64,000 bases of DNA from Pelagomonas calceolata (taxonomy: Eukaryota > Sar > Pelagophyceae > Pelagomonadales > Pelagomonadaceae). Location: assembly GCA_918797485.1 (NCBI GenBank), contig CAKKNE010000005.1, positions 496,001-560,000 on the forward strand, in the 5' to 3' direction. Position numbers and translations under genes: made by a program. Below are positions 18,905-28,975 of this stretch, piece by piece; positions within the stretch are counted from its first letter, which is position 1, and each line of letters opens with the position of its first letter. The notes beneath the pieces were generated by a model. The model was not told the origin of the DNA. It saw only the letters and a list, made by a program, of their open reading frames with translations, and ran no database searches.

Positions 18905-20530
18905 CTACTGACTCTCCTCGTTCCGCAGCCCCGTCAGCAGCCCGTTCATGTAGGCGCTCATGCGCCCCGCCTCCTCGCGCGACGCGCGCATGCAACTTTC
19001 TTTGAGAAACATGGGCACCGCGATCTCGACGAAGGGAAAGTCCGGTTGCAAATCAACGACCAGGCCTTCCACGACTTTGACCGCTAACGCCACGGCCACG
19101 AAAGACGCGTCCAACGCGACCCTATTATTCACGGCTAACGCGCAGACGTCGCCCACATACGACGCCATCGAATCAAAAATAGGTTGGGTCCGAGTAGATT
19201 CCACAAACTTCGCGAACCCGTCCACGAACGCCTCCTCCCGCTGGAGTTGGTCCTGCGAGTCGTCGCTCCCACCGTTGTTCTCGAGCAACAGCCGAGCCGC
19301 GTCGTCGCCGCGGTACTCCAACATAGCTCTCAGTACCCGAACCATCGTCTTGTGCGTCTCGGTCGGTATCTCCACACAGATGCCCGCATCCAAGATAGCT
19401 AACCTTCCGGTAGACTCCTCCACTAACACATTTCCGGGATGAAGGTCCCCGTGCACGAAGTTGTGATGTAAGACCATTTTTAGTACTGTTCTCGCACCAT
19501 GAGTGGCCAGCAATTCCTTCTCCTCGATCGATTTGTTCGCGGCGTACTTGAGGACGGGCGTGCCCTCCACAAAGTCCTCGACGAGTACATCTCGTTGCGC
19601 GCCATCGACGCCATTGACCTCCAAAACAGGCCTCGGAATCACCACGTTCTCATCTTGAGCAAATAACAAATGGAGCTTCTCGAGGTTCGCCGCCTCCGTC
19701 CGCAAGTCGAGTTGAGCGCGCATGACCTTTTCGAAGCGCTGTAAAGTACCTCTAACAGCCAAATATTTCAAGGAAGGCGCCCAGTACTCGACGATGGACC
19801 CGATACCGCGCAACAAACACATGTCGCAGTCCACTAATTCTCTCACTCCTGGATGGACTACTTTGACCGCGACGTCTCGACCATGTAGTGTCCCGCGGTG
19901 CACTTGCGCGACGCAGCCGCTTCCGAGGATCGGTCCTATCGTTAGGTCTTGGTCCCCGAACGCTTTGCTCACGGAGAGCTGCGTCTGTTCATAGCTATGA
20001 GGTTCGACTCGGTCGTGGAGTCGCGCGAACCGCCTAGTAGCTTGGACCGGAAACAAATCATCGCGAGACGCCGCCCACTGGCACAACTTGATAAAGGTCG
20101 GGCCCGCGCGCTCCACTTCTCGGAGGCACCAGGACCACCACAGGTCGTCGACTGCTCGAATGCCCAGCATCCGCGAGACGTCCGCCGTGAGCCGCCCGAC
20201 GATTAATGGCGTGGCTCTCAGAGAAAGGTTCATGGCTCTTCTCAGTAAACGCCACCGCGACGGCGTCTGTCGTAATTGTGCTGCTCGTTCCGCCGCGTCC
20301 GCTAATCGTTGTGCGCGTATCCGCGCGGCCTCGATGGCGGCGTCGTGCGTCGCCTCGGCGCGCGCGTAGGTCGTGGCGGCGAAGGCGAGCGTTAACGGGG
20401 CTCCTGCCGCCAGCGCGGCGCGGGGTGCGGCGACACTCGTGCGCCTTGCTGCAGATGCTAGGTGCTGCAGGGGCCGGCGGTTTTGACGCAGGGAAAGCGC
20501 TGCGCGCCGGGTGGCGGCGCGGGCCAGCAT
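18905..20530 (-). CDS. ABC1/ADCK (UbiB) family atypical kinase, probably mitochondrial
   Basis: The product is 541 residues from the ATG at 20530. The Arg/Ala-rich N-terminus (MLARAATRRAALSLRQNRRP) looks like a mitochondrial presequence and is followed by a hydrophobic segment. Family motifs in order: ERAGPTFIKLCQWAASRDDL (the KxGQ region), LGSGCVAQVHRGTL in place of an Ala-rich P-loop, VAVKVVHPGV, VHGDLHPGNVLV, and ILDAGICVEI for the metal-binding aspartate. The GSGC loop and DAG resemble the ADCK2 branch. The Gly of KxGQ is Cys here, a departure from the usual motif. These proteins act in ubiquinone or isoprenoid-lipid metabolism. Confidence 0.82.
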   Translation of the reverse strand: MLARAATRRAALSLRQNRRPLQHLASAARRTSVAAPRAALAAGAPLTLAFAATTYARAEATHDAAIEAARIRAQRLADAAERAAQLRQTPSRWRLLRRAMNLSLRATPLIVGRLTADVSRMLGIRAVDDLWWSWCLREVERAGPTFIKLCQWAASRDDLFPVQATRRFARLHDRVEPHSYEQTQLSVSKAFGDQDLTIGPILGSGCVAQVHRGTLHGRDVAVKVVHPGVRELVDCDMCLLRGIGSIVEYWAPSLKYLAVRGTLQRFEKVMRAQLDLRTEAANLEKLHLLFAQDENVVIPRPVLEVNGVDGAQRDVLVEDFVEGTPVLKYAANKSIEEKELLATHGARTVLKMVLHHNFVHGDLHPGNVLVEESTGRLAILDAGICVEIPTETHKTMVRVLRAMLEYRGDDAARLLLENNGGSDDSQDQLQREEAFVDGFAKFVESTRTQPIFDSMASYVGDVCALAVNNRVALDASFVAVALAVKVVEGLVVDLQPDFPFVEIAVPMFLKESCMRASREEAGRMSAYMNGLLTGLRNEESQ

Positions 20531-20953
20531 TTTGAGACGTTCCCTTGTCGCTGAGTGTCCGTTTAATGCTCGTTTTGAGCGTACGACAAAGTCAGGCGCA
20601 TCGATGAATGAGCTCATCAGCCCCCATCGCCCCTCGACTTTACGCGTCCACACTGCTGCGACGGCGTGAGGAGGCGTCGACAACGCCGCAGGCGGCGTCT
20701 AAGCGTCAAACAATATCGGACGGGTTGCCTCATTCATTTTGCCTCTCGATCCATAAGCTACCTGTGCTGAAGCTGCCACGGCAAGCCATTGCCTGCAGGA
20801 GTAACAGTCGAACCCCCTCAGAACTGCTGACGCAACAGCGCGACCGCTTATCAAGTGTAGCGCCAGCAATCAAGCACCTAGCAGGGAGAGCATTGCGGCA
20901 ATACGCCATCGACACGATAACCGCACAGAAAATCACTTGCACGCGAAGGCACG

Positions 20954-21876
20954 ATGCCCTCTTGCAGCGCAATCTTGTTCCTGGCCGCGTCGACGCAGGC
21001 CCTGACGAAGGTCGCCGTCCTCGGCCCGGGGGACCCTTGGGTGTCGCTCAACGCGGCCAAGACCGCGCATAAGCAAGGCCTCACGTCATCAGTCGCGTGC
21101 AACAAACCCGCCGAAGCCCGTAAAATGCTCTGGGGCGCCGACCTTTCAAGTGAGGACGAAGCCAAAATTAAGGTGGTGGAAGGCGCCGAGGGCATCGGCG
21201 AGATTCTCGAGGACGCCGAGGGCTTGATCATATCCGGCGCCGGATTTGCTGGATTAACGGGCAATTACTGCGAGACCGTACTAAGGAACGCGCCCGCGTG
21301 CACGAGCGTGGCGATCTGCGTCGAGGCGGGCAAGAACGCCGACGCGGTCGACGCAGCTAGGAAAGCGTGTGCTGACCGACAAATCCCGTGCTCCGTGCTG
21401 CGCGTGCACGAGTTAAGAGGCGGCGGCCCGGGCACGAACAAAGGTGCTGGCGCGGCGTGAAACATGAGCTTCAATGTGATGCGTTCGCCGCGATGGAGAC
21501 CGCGACGGCGTCGTTCGACGCAGGCGAGGAGCTGGAGGATCTAGGATTATCACGGCAGTTCTACGACACGCAGTTCGACTTCCCCAAGTTTCAGGCGGAC
21601 GAGTACGCGGACAAGTTCCTGCTCGGGGTCTCCGCCGTCGCCGGGGACAAGCCCGTCAACTTCTTCCAGAAGATGAAGGCGGCGAATGGTATTCAAAGGG
21701 ACGACGGCGTCACGAATCGCGCGGTCGTCGGCCGGGCGCTCGTCGCGGCGCTGACATGCGAGCCCGTAGACCTGACGATGAATGTGGAGGAGGGCCTGCG
21801 GCCCGTGTTGCTGGGCGACGACGACTGGGCGGCGTGGTTCGCGGCGCCGAGGAAGGTGAGTGGTGAATTAAACTAG
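20954..21876 (+). CDS. Rossmann-fold NAD(P)-binding-like protein, probably two exons
   Basis: The first frame (20954-21460) begins with a signal-like segment (MPSCSAILFLAASTQAL), then KVAVLGPGDPWVSLNAAK, a dinucleotide-binding-like loop, and EGLIISGAGFAGL. A second frame, open to 21876, continues with acidic, aromatic sequence (LSRQFYDTQFDFPKFQADEYADKFLLG). The two overlap by about 70 bp, so one gene with a short intron near 21400-21470 is likely. For example, GTGCAC to CATGAG (65 bp, phase 0) would join CSVLR to LQCDAF. Alternatively 21493 starts a separate small gene. The enzyme class cannot be fixed. Confidence 0.5.
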
Positions 21877-21886
21877 GTAGTTACTC

Positions 21887-22963
21887 TCAGAACTGGAACT
21901 CGGCCTCCTCCTCATCCTGGGATACGTCCTGGGACGGCTGCGAGTTGAACTCGAGCGCGGACTCTTCCACGAGGTCGCAGGCCTGGGACGGCGGCACGGG
22001 CTGCGTCGGCGCGCACTCCATGTCCTGCGTCGGCGGGACGAGCTGCGTCGGCGCCACGTCCTGCGTCGGCGGCACCGCGTCCGCGTCCATGGCGGCGGCG
22101 GGCGCCGGGGAAGGCTCCGCCGCGGCCGGCGCGGCCGCCGCGGGCTCCGTGGCCATGGGCTCGGCCGGTGCCGGCTCGGACGGCGCCGCCGCTGCGGCCT
22201 CGTCGAACGCCGCCATCGCCGCGTCCAGATCGTCCTCCGGTACAGGTGGCGGCCTCGCAACCGGCATCCCAGATTCTTCGGCGTCCATGAGGTCCATGAG
22301 CGCCTCGCCCTCTTCGTCTATAACATCCTCGCGCTGGCGCATGAGCTCCTCCATCTCGCGCTGCGCTTCCCTTTCTGCTTGTTTCTTCGCTTTGAGGGCC
22401 AACGCCGCCGCCTTCTTGTCATCGATGGGATTCTTCTCCTCTTCTACCTCATCGACAACCTCACCTCGAGCGCGCCGCTTGGCCAACCTAACCTCCCGCC
22501 GCTGCAGATCTCGCAAGTTCTCGACCAACCCGCGCACGAACATCTTGTGGCCGAATTTATCGGTTCTTTGTAACAACTCATCAAGAGGCACCGACGGAAA
22601 CAGCTGCTTCGCCCAGGCCCGATACGTATCCACCAGTCTCCGAGCATCTGTTATATCTCGACCTTGGAACTTGGCCCGCTTCGGCGCGTGCTTCGGCAGC
22701 CACTCGAGGCCGTTGTCCTTCGCGAGGTCATTTTCGGTAAACTTCGGTCGTATTTTTTTTGTCGTGACGCCGAGCACGTCCTTGCCGGACTTCTTCTTCT
22801 TCTGCGGCGAGGGCGTGAGGTCCGGGAGAGCGCCGTTGGTCGGTTCTGTGGTTTTGATGGGCGCCTTCTCGAGGGGCGCGGGCGCTATTCCTCCAATGTC
22901 GTCGTACATGAGGCCCGCATCGTCGGAGTCATCATCAACAAAGGGGATGGCGCCGCCCTTCAT
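21887..22963 (-). CDS. TIPIN/Csm3/Swi3-type replication fork protection protein
   Basis: The product is 358 residues from the ATG at 22963 (MKGGAIPFVDDD). The upstream frame has no ATG. The Swi3 domain is at about residues 70-160: RPKFTENDLAKDNGLEWLPK, then LVDTYRAWAKQLFPSVPLDE, LLQRTDKFGHKMFVRG. The C-terminal half is a charged coil followed by a low-complexity acidic/Ala/Pro tail with repeated PPTQ/APTQ motifs, resembling the tails through which fork proteins bind partners such as RPA. In known systems TIPIN pairs with Timeless/Tof1 to stabilise stalled replication forks. The call is based on the domain motif and tail style. Confidence 0.8.
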   Translation of the reverse strand: MKGGAIPFVDDDSDDAGLMYDDIGGIAPAPLEKAPIKTTEPTNGALPDLTPSPQKKKKSGKDVLGVTTKKIRPKFTENDLAKDNGLEWLPKHAPKRAKFQGRDITDARRLVDTYRAWAKQLFPSVPLDELLQRTDKFGHKMFVRGLVENLRDLQRREVRLAKRRARGEVVDEVEEEKNPIDDKKAAALALKAKKQAEREAQREMEELMRQREDVIDEEGEALMDLMDAEESGMPVARPPPVPEDDLDAAMAAFDEAAAAAPSEPAPAEPMATEPAAAAPAAAEPSPAPAAAMDADAVPPTQDVAPTQLVPPTQDMECAPTQPVPPSQACDLVEESALEFNSQPSQDVSQDEEEAEFQF

Positions 22964-23184
22964 CCTGGACGAGCGGTGCGCGTCGACGGCGCGCCGTCGG
23001 CGGAGTTTCACACGCTGCTGATTTGAACTGCGGGCGCTCAAAGTCGGCGCAGCGATGCGCGGAGGGGCGCTTGCTTGCTGGCGTGCTTCCTGACTGTGCT
23101 AATGGCTGCAGTAACAGCTCCAATGCGCCTCTGGGGCCTGGGTGTCGGTGTAAGCGGTGCTTGGACTTTAGGCCGCAGTGCGCG

Positions 23185-23208
23185 GCTAGCGGCATGTAAG
23201 ACACTAGC
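23185..23208. promoter_or_regulatory. Palindromic promoter element, copy 3
   Basis: GCTAGCG, GCATG, TAAGACACTAGC, followed by AAGCAG. It lies 222 bp upstream of the TIPIN-like start at 22963. The other flank is the transposon-bearing island rather than a gene. Confidence 0.6.
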
Positions 23209-23816
23209 AAGCAGATCAGCGGCATGCAGCTGTTTGACCATCGTCCGGTTCGCTAGTGGTCCAAAGAGATCAATGGGACACGTACTGGGGGTCGAAAAAG
23301 GAATTTTTTTAATTCGCGCCGACGATGGCCCCCATGGACGATGGCGGCCGCGCCGGTTTAATCCTGTCAATCCCTGCCCGCGAGGTCTCCCTGTGGCCGC
23401 CTATGGTCGATACTAGACACGCGCAAGCGCTTACACCGCATGCGCCCAGGCTAGGGGCATAATCGATCGATTCTCTCACCACTGCGACCCACAAAACCAA
23501 TTCGAATTTGGAGAGCGCACAGACACTGCAATTTAGAACGCACGACTGCGCGCAGTTGACAGGACGGAGTACACGGGGCCACGACCCCGCAGCGAAAAGC
23601 GCGCGGCGATTGAGCAGCGGTAGCGTGCACAATCACACTTCGCGCCAAAACCGGTTCTGGGCAGCAATTTGGACGCGCGCCAGCAGCGGCAGCCCTCGGA
23701 CCCCCCGAGGAGGCACCGCGGCGACCCCCCGGGGCGCCTCAGACGCAGCGGGCAGCCCCTGGACAGCGAGAAGCGCACAAACACCGCTGCCGGCGCAGCA
23801 ACGGTAACGGACGGCG
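23209..23816. other. Gap before the LINE, possible element 5' region
   Basis: No gene is recognisable. The right part (about 23550-23816) may be 5' UTR of the LINE. At about 23430-23451 lies AAGCGCTTACACCGCATGCG, of which an inverted near-copy occurs at about 29651-29672, beyond the tandem array. Confidence 0.4.
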
Positions 23817-24134
23817 ATGGACCACGGCACTAGAGACCCGGCGCCGGCGCCGACCACGGCGCCCGAACCCACGGAAAACACACCACAAAGACGGAAAAGG
23901 ATCGCGCAGGAACAGCTCGCGCGCGAGAAACAAGAAAATGAGGCGATAGAAGCGGAGGCGGAGTTGGCGGAAGTTAAACGGAGGAGGCGCGCGGCCGCCA
24001 AGAGACTCGCAGATTTACAAGATACAGATTACGCGTGCGGCAATCCCGAGCGGCCCTCGACGTCGCCGCAGCGCCCGCTCGGCGAGATCCGGTCGCCCGA
24101 CCTGCCCGCGGGGAGTTCGAGCGCGCGGTGTTGA
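23817..24134 (+). CDS. LINE first open frame, charged coiled-coil
   Basis: A 105-codon frame starting at ATG 23817. After a Pro/Thr-rich start it is strongly helical and charged (RIAQEQLAREKQENEAIEAE, AELAEVKRRRRAAAKRLADL), like the coiled-coil part of LINE first proteins. Past about 24060 the coding potential moves to a different frame (GKQWRLIRDGDGLIVGAEAAE), then to the reverse-transcriptase frame near 24300. So the N-terminal region of the element carries at least one frame change, or it uses frameshifting or splicing. Confidence 0.45.
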   Translation: MDHGTRDPAPAPTTAPEPTENTPQRRKRIAQEQLAREKQENEAIEAEAELAEVKRRRRAAAKRLADLQDTDYACGNPERPSTSPQRPLGEIRSPDLPAGSSSARC

Positions 24135-24174
24135 AGCGCGCGCCGCGACTGGCGGGGTATGGCGGCGGCAAACA

Positions 24175-26688
24175 GTGGCGGCTGATCCGCGACGGCGACG
24201 GACTTATAGTCGGAGCCGAAGCCGCCGAACGAAGCCTCGCACAACAGTACGAAGACCGGCAGACCGTCGACCACTCGGCGTTCGACGGGCGAGCCCATGC
24301 GCCGACCGGATGCGCGAGTGGGAGCGAATACGGCGGCGCCTGCTCGAACCGTCGGCCCGAGAATCTCGTGCGACCGCCGCCCAGCTCGACGAGGAGAAAT
24401 GGTCCGCGTGGGAGGAGCGGGCGAGGGCCTTCCCGGACCCGAGCGTCATCCCGAACGACGACATACAAGCGGCGGCCGCCCGCGACTTCACCATGTCGGA
24501 ACTTGAACAAGTCATCCTCAACGACACCTCCACCGGGACGGCGCCGAGTCCCGGCGACGGCGTCTCGTACGAAGCGGTCCGGGCGGGCGGTATGGCGCTC
24601 TGGACCGTGATCCTCTTCCTGTACAACGCCCTACTCGCTGGGTGTACTGCACCGGAGGTGTGGCTCGAGGTCTACATCCGATGGTTATACAAGAAGGGCG
24701 ACCCGACGGTCTGGACGAATTACAGAGGAGTTGCGCTCGCGAGTGTCCTACTGAAGATATACGAGCGTCTACTGAAAAATCGGTGGAGTCGCATCTACGT
24801 GCCATTACTCCGCCCCGTGTCGTGGCTCCAGGACGAGGGAGCCCCCGGCGTCGACTGCCGGCATCAGTTGTGGCTCGTCCAGGACCTTTTAGCGTACAGA
24901 CTGTACGAATTGGGCTGTTTTACGTGGGTGATGACGATTGACCTAGAGCGCGCCTTCCCGAGCACGATGCGCGAGTACGTCGCCCTAGCGCTCTGGCACG
25001 CCGGGTGCCGCGGCGCCTTCCTACTCGCCCTTTGGAATATTTTGTGCAAGGCGGGCGTGCGCTTGTCCACGAGCGACGGACGCTGGAGCGACCTGGTGGA
25101 TTTCGAGCAGGGCCTATTGGAAGGACGCGTCTTTAGCGGCGACGCGTTCGCGGTCGTGCTCGACGATCTGCGGCGCGTCCTCGAAGAGTCCGGGCTCGGC
25201 GTGCGGCTCGGAAGAGCGACGGGGCCCCAAGTTTATTGTGGGGTAGTCCTGAAAACCGACGACGTCTTCCTGATGGCGGACTCGGCGAACGACCTGCGGT
25301 TGGCATACGGCATCGTGAAGGCGTGGGCCCACGAGTTCCGATTCAACCTCTCGCTGGGCAAGCACGAGGTTATGAGAGTCGGGATGCCGTCCGTCGCCGG
25401 ACGCGTCGTGTTCTGGTCTTGGCCTCGGGGCGAGCTCGCGCCCTACGTTAGAACGCGCCAGCACTACGCGTCGTACGACCTCGTGCCGGAGGCGTACACG
25501 CTCAAGGAAGCGGTCGTTTACTTGGGTTGCTGGATCTCGGAGTCGCTGTCGGCCGACTACTCTGCGCAGAAGCGACTCTGGGAGGCGTGGGAGATCTACA
25601 AGGCGGCGAAGGACTCCGTGCAGTCCGTGTCCGAACTACGACGCGCCGACGTGCTCTCCGTCATGAACGCGTTCTTTCGCGGAAAGCAGGAGTACCCGGG
25701 CGGGCCCACCACGCCCCTGTCCGGCGAGATCGGCTTCTTCGCGTCGAAGCCCGACAAGATGAACCACGGAGGCCTCTCGGGCGAGGTCGAGAACGCGTAC
25801 CTGGCGACCCTCCGCGTCACGCTCGGCGGCGTCGCGACGCACATGCCGAACGCCGCCTTACTCGAGATCACCGGCTCGAGGTCGCCGGCGTGGCGCCGCC
25901 GCGCGAGTAGGGCGATCTTCAAGCGCGCGTTGGAAGCCGTCGCCGTTGGCGAGAGGGCCGTGGTACTCGATGTTCTACGGTCGGCGAGGTCCGACGCCTT
26001 CACCGCACGATCCATCACGCACGCACTCGACGACGCGACGACTGATCTAGGCCTGGGTCGGCGGCCGCAGACGCTCGCATACAAGCCGCAGGAGTGGCGG
26101 ACACGCGTCAAGACCGCCGCGCGGTTCCTCGAACGGAAGTGGCGCCACGCCATCCTAAGGACGGAGTCGTCGTCGCGGCGCCTGGCGGCCGCTGTCTCGT
26201 GGGACCGCGGCCCGCCGGCCCTCTCCGCGCCCTGGCGGCGCGTCTTCTTCGCCGATTCGTCCTGCAAGGGCAACACCGCCTTCCTCATGTCGACCCTGTG
26301 CGAGCAGTACCGCCTCGTGCCGCACGTGCGGTCGAAGTTCGGGGGACCGGCCGAGGGATACTGTGACATTTGCCGGACCAACGTCGCGAGCGGGAGGGCC
26401 GACATTGCGCACCTCATCTTCGAGTGTCGATCGGTCGACTTCGTCGCGACGCGCGCCCGATGGCGCGCCGAGTACGAGGGCGAGATCGCGGCCGCGGGCG
26501 CCATCTTCCCGTCCGACGCGGACCCGCTCATGGTGTCGGTCGGACTCGTGCGCCCGAAGGCCCTGCGCAACGGCGTCCGGTTTGCGACGCTCTCATTGAG
26601 GCTCGCCATCGCGTTCGTGCGGCATTGGGGCCGGTTCGAGCATCGAATCCGCGACGAGGTCCGGAGCTTGCCCCCCTGCAAGTACTAG
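24175..26688 (+). CDS. LINE reverse transcriptase
   Basis: The frame is open for 837 codons; its first ATG is at 24310. It carries the standard polymerase blocks: NYRGVALASVLLKIYERLL, motif A MTIDLERAFPS with the first catalytic Asp, motif B QGLLEGRVFSGDAF, and motif C LKTDDVFLMADSANDL with both Asp present although the usual aromatic-Ala before them is Lys-Thr. A thumb region GKHEVMRVG follows. Near the C-terminus CDICRTNVASGRADIAHLIF then FEC forms a zinc knuckle of the reverse-transcriptase-associated type (CxxC-H-C). The family is a LINE without a visible endonuclease; clade not determined. Confidence 0.82.
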   Translation: MAADPRRRRTYSRSRSRRTKPRTTVRRPADRRPLGVRRASPCADRMREWERIRRRLLEPSARESRATAAQLDEEKWSAWEERARAFPDPSVIPNDDIQAAAARDFTMSELEQVILNDTSTGTAPSPGDGVSYEAVRAGGMALWTVILFLYNALLAGCTAPEVWLEVYIRWLYKKGDPTVWTNYRGVALASVLLKIYERLLKNRWSRIYVPLLRPVSWLQDEGAPGVDCRHQLWLVQDLLAYRLYELGCFTWVMTIDLERAFPSTMREYVALALWHAGCRGAFLLALWNILCKAGVRLSTSDGRWSDLVDFEQGLLEGRVFSGDAFAVVLDDLRRVLEESGLGVRLGRATGPQVYCGVVLKTDDVFLMADSANDLRLAYGIVKAWAHEFRFNLSLGKHEVMRVGMPSVAGRVVFWSWPRGELAPYVRTRQHYASYDLVPEAYTLKEAVVYLGCWISESLSADYSAQKRLWEAWEIYKAAKDSVQSVSELRRADVLSVMNAFFRGKQEYPGGPTTPLSGEIGFFASKPDKMNHGGLSGEVENAYLATLRVTLGGVATHMPNAALLEITGSRSPAWRRRASRAIFKRALEAVAVGERAVVLDVLRSARSDAFTARSITHALDDATTDLGLGRRPQTLAYKPQEWRTRVKTAARFLERKWRHAILRTESSSRRLAAAVSWDRGPPALSAPWRRVFFADSSCKGNTAFLMSTLCEQYRLVPHVRSKFGGPAEGYCDICRTNVASGRADIAHLIFECRSVDFVATRARWRAEYEGEIAAAGAIFPSDADPLMVSVGLVRPKALRNGVRFATLSLRLAIAFVRHWGRFEHRIRDEVRSLPPCKY

Positions 26689-26722
26689 ACCGGCGCCGCG
26701 GCACAACGCGCCGTGCAACGCC

Positions 26723-28975
26723 GTGCAACGCCGTGCGGGGTTTAGTCGACGGGTTTCGTGCCCGGACGACCTTCTCGGCATCCGGCGCCCTGCCGTCGAG
26801 ACGTCGGCCCCGTAGTCCTCGACGGATTGGCGTTGATCTGAGGTTGCGTCGGGCGCCGGTCGACTCGACGCGTTCGTTCTCCTCTCCCAACCTAACGCCG
26901 GCCCTCGAGCCGACACGAGGCGATCGCAACCGGCGGTCGCGGACCGCGCGGCCCTCGTCCGCGGCGTCGCCTAGGGCAAGTGCGACGCGCGCGGGCGGCA
27001 GGCCGCGCGATACAGCGACGGCGCGGGGCCGTGACGACCGTGACAACTGACACGATGATAGGCGGCCTTGTAAAGAACGACCACGAATTCTACGCCCGAC
27101 GGCCTACGGCGTCGCCTCGGTCTACTGAGTCCACGACGCGTGCTAATTTCAGGGGGACGCGGCCGTGGCCTCGGCGACCCGCCTGTTACTTGATTTCCAG
27201 TGGCCGCTACCGTGGCTCGATGGAAGCCGGCCGCTACCGCGGGCGGGCGTTGTATCTGCGGCGTCGCCTGGATTGAGCTCGACGCGTCGCGACCGGCGAG
27301 CGGTCGCAAATCGACTCGCGACGCCGCAGAGGTGATGTGGGACCCGGCGGCCTACCGCCGCCCCCCTGAGATCAAAGCCCACCCTCGATCGGCGCGCTAG
27401 GCGTGTCGGCGGCATCAACGTGATCGTTCGCGGCCCTGGCGCGCGCTCAATCCAGGGGAGATCGACGAGGGGCGTGCAACGCCGTGCGGGGTTTACTCGA
27501 CGGGTTTCGTGCCCGGACGAGCTTCTCGGCATCCGACGCCCTGCCGTCGAGACGTCGGCCCCGTAGTCCTCGACGGATTGGCGTTGATCTGGGGTTGCGT
27601 CGGGCGCCGCTCGACTCGACGCGTTCGTTCTCCTCTCCCAACCTAACGCCGGCCCTCGAGCCGACACGAGGCGATCGCAACCGGCGGTCGCGGACCGCGC
27701 GGCCCTCGTCCGCGGCGTCGCCTAGGGCAAGTGCGACGCGCGCGGGCGGCAGGCCGCGCGATACAGCGACGGCGCGGGGCCGTGACGACCGTGACAACTG
27801 ACACGATGATAGGCGGCCTTGTAAAGAACGACCACGAATTCTACGCCCGACGGCCTACGGCGTCGCCTCGGTCTACTGAGTCCACGACGCGTGCTAATTT
27901 CAGGGGGACGCGGCCGTGGCCTCGGCGACCCGCCTGTTACTTGATTTCCAGTGGCCGCTACCGTGGCTCGATGGAAGCCGGCCGCTACCGCGGGCGGGCG
28001 TTGTATCTGCGGCGTCGCCTGGATTGAGCTCGACGCGTCGCGACCGGCGAGCGGTCGCAAATCGACTCGCGACGCCGCAGAGGTGATGTGGGACCCGGCG
28101 GCCTACCGCCGCCCCCCTGAGATCAAAGCCCACCCTCGATCGGCGCGCTAGGCGTGTCGGCGGCATCAACGTGATCGTTCGCGGCCCTGGCGCGCGCTCA
28201 ATCCAGGGGAGATCGACGAGGGGCGTGCAACGCCGTGCGGGGTTTACTCGACGGGTTTCGTGCCCGGACGAGCTTCTCGGCATCCGACGCCCTGCCGTCG
28301 AGACGTCGGCCCCGTAGTCCTCGACGGATTGGCGTTGATCTGGGGTTGCGTCGGGCGCCGCTCGACTCGACGCGTTCGTTCTCCTCTCCCAACCTAACGC
28401 CGGCCCTCGAGCCGACACGAGGCGATCGCAACCGGCGGTCGCGGACCGCGCGGCCCTCGTCCGCGGCGTCGCCTAGGGCAAGTGCGACGCGCGCGGGCGG
28501 CAGGCCGCGCGATACAGCGACGGCGCGGGGCCGTGACGACCGTGACAACTGACACGATGATAGGCGGCCTTGTAAAGAACGACCACGAATTCTACGCCCG
28601 ACGGCCTACGGCGTCGCCTCGGTCTACTGAGTCCACGACGCGTGCTAATTTCAGGGGGACGCGGCCGTGGCCTCGGCGACCCGCCTGTTACTTGATTTCC
28701 AGTGGCCGCTACCGTGGCTCGATGGAAGCCGGCCGCTACCGCGGGCGGGCGTTGTATCTGCGGCGTCGCCTGGATTGAGCTCGACGCGTCGCGACCGGCG
28801 AGCGGTCGCAAATCGACTCGCGACGCCGCAGAGGTGATGTGGGACCCGGCGGCCTACCGCCGCCCCCCTGAGATCAAAGCCCACCCTCGATCGGCGCGCT
28901 AGGCGTGTCGGCGGCATCAACGTGATCGTTCGCGGCCCTGGCGCGCGCTCAATCCAGGGGAGATCGACGAGGGGC
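26723..28975. repeat. Three exact-length 751-bp tandem units
   Basis: Units begin at 26723, 27474 and 28225, each with GTGCAACGCCGTGCGGGG, and the array ends at 28975. Units 2 and 3 appear identical. Unit 1 differs at about five positions, all within its first 170 bp or so, and is otherwise the same. The array starts 34 bp after the reverse transcriptase stop. Open frames in it occur on both strands, repeat with the unit and cross unit joints; I regard them as artefacts of GC-rich sequence. Near-identity implies very recent amplification or homogenisation. Confidence 0.92.

Larger units (their letters stand above)
23817..26722 (+). mobile_element. LINE-type non-LTR retrotransposon
   Basis: The span covers a short first open frame, the reverse transcriptase frame and the 34 bp after its stop. 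There is no endonuclease domain in view. The element is followed immediately by the 751-bp tandem array, which may be its 3' end. The true 5' boundary and target duplication are not visible. The long open reverse-transcriptase frame suggests a fairly young copy, although coding sequence upstream of it lies in different frames. Confidence 0.7.

Noticed and set aside
26593-28902. Open frames of 100-170 codons on both strands inside the 751-bp array
   Set aside because: They repeat with the unit, overlap each other on opposite strands, cross unit joints and have Arg/Pro/Ser-biased content. They are expected by-products of GC-rich repeats.
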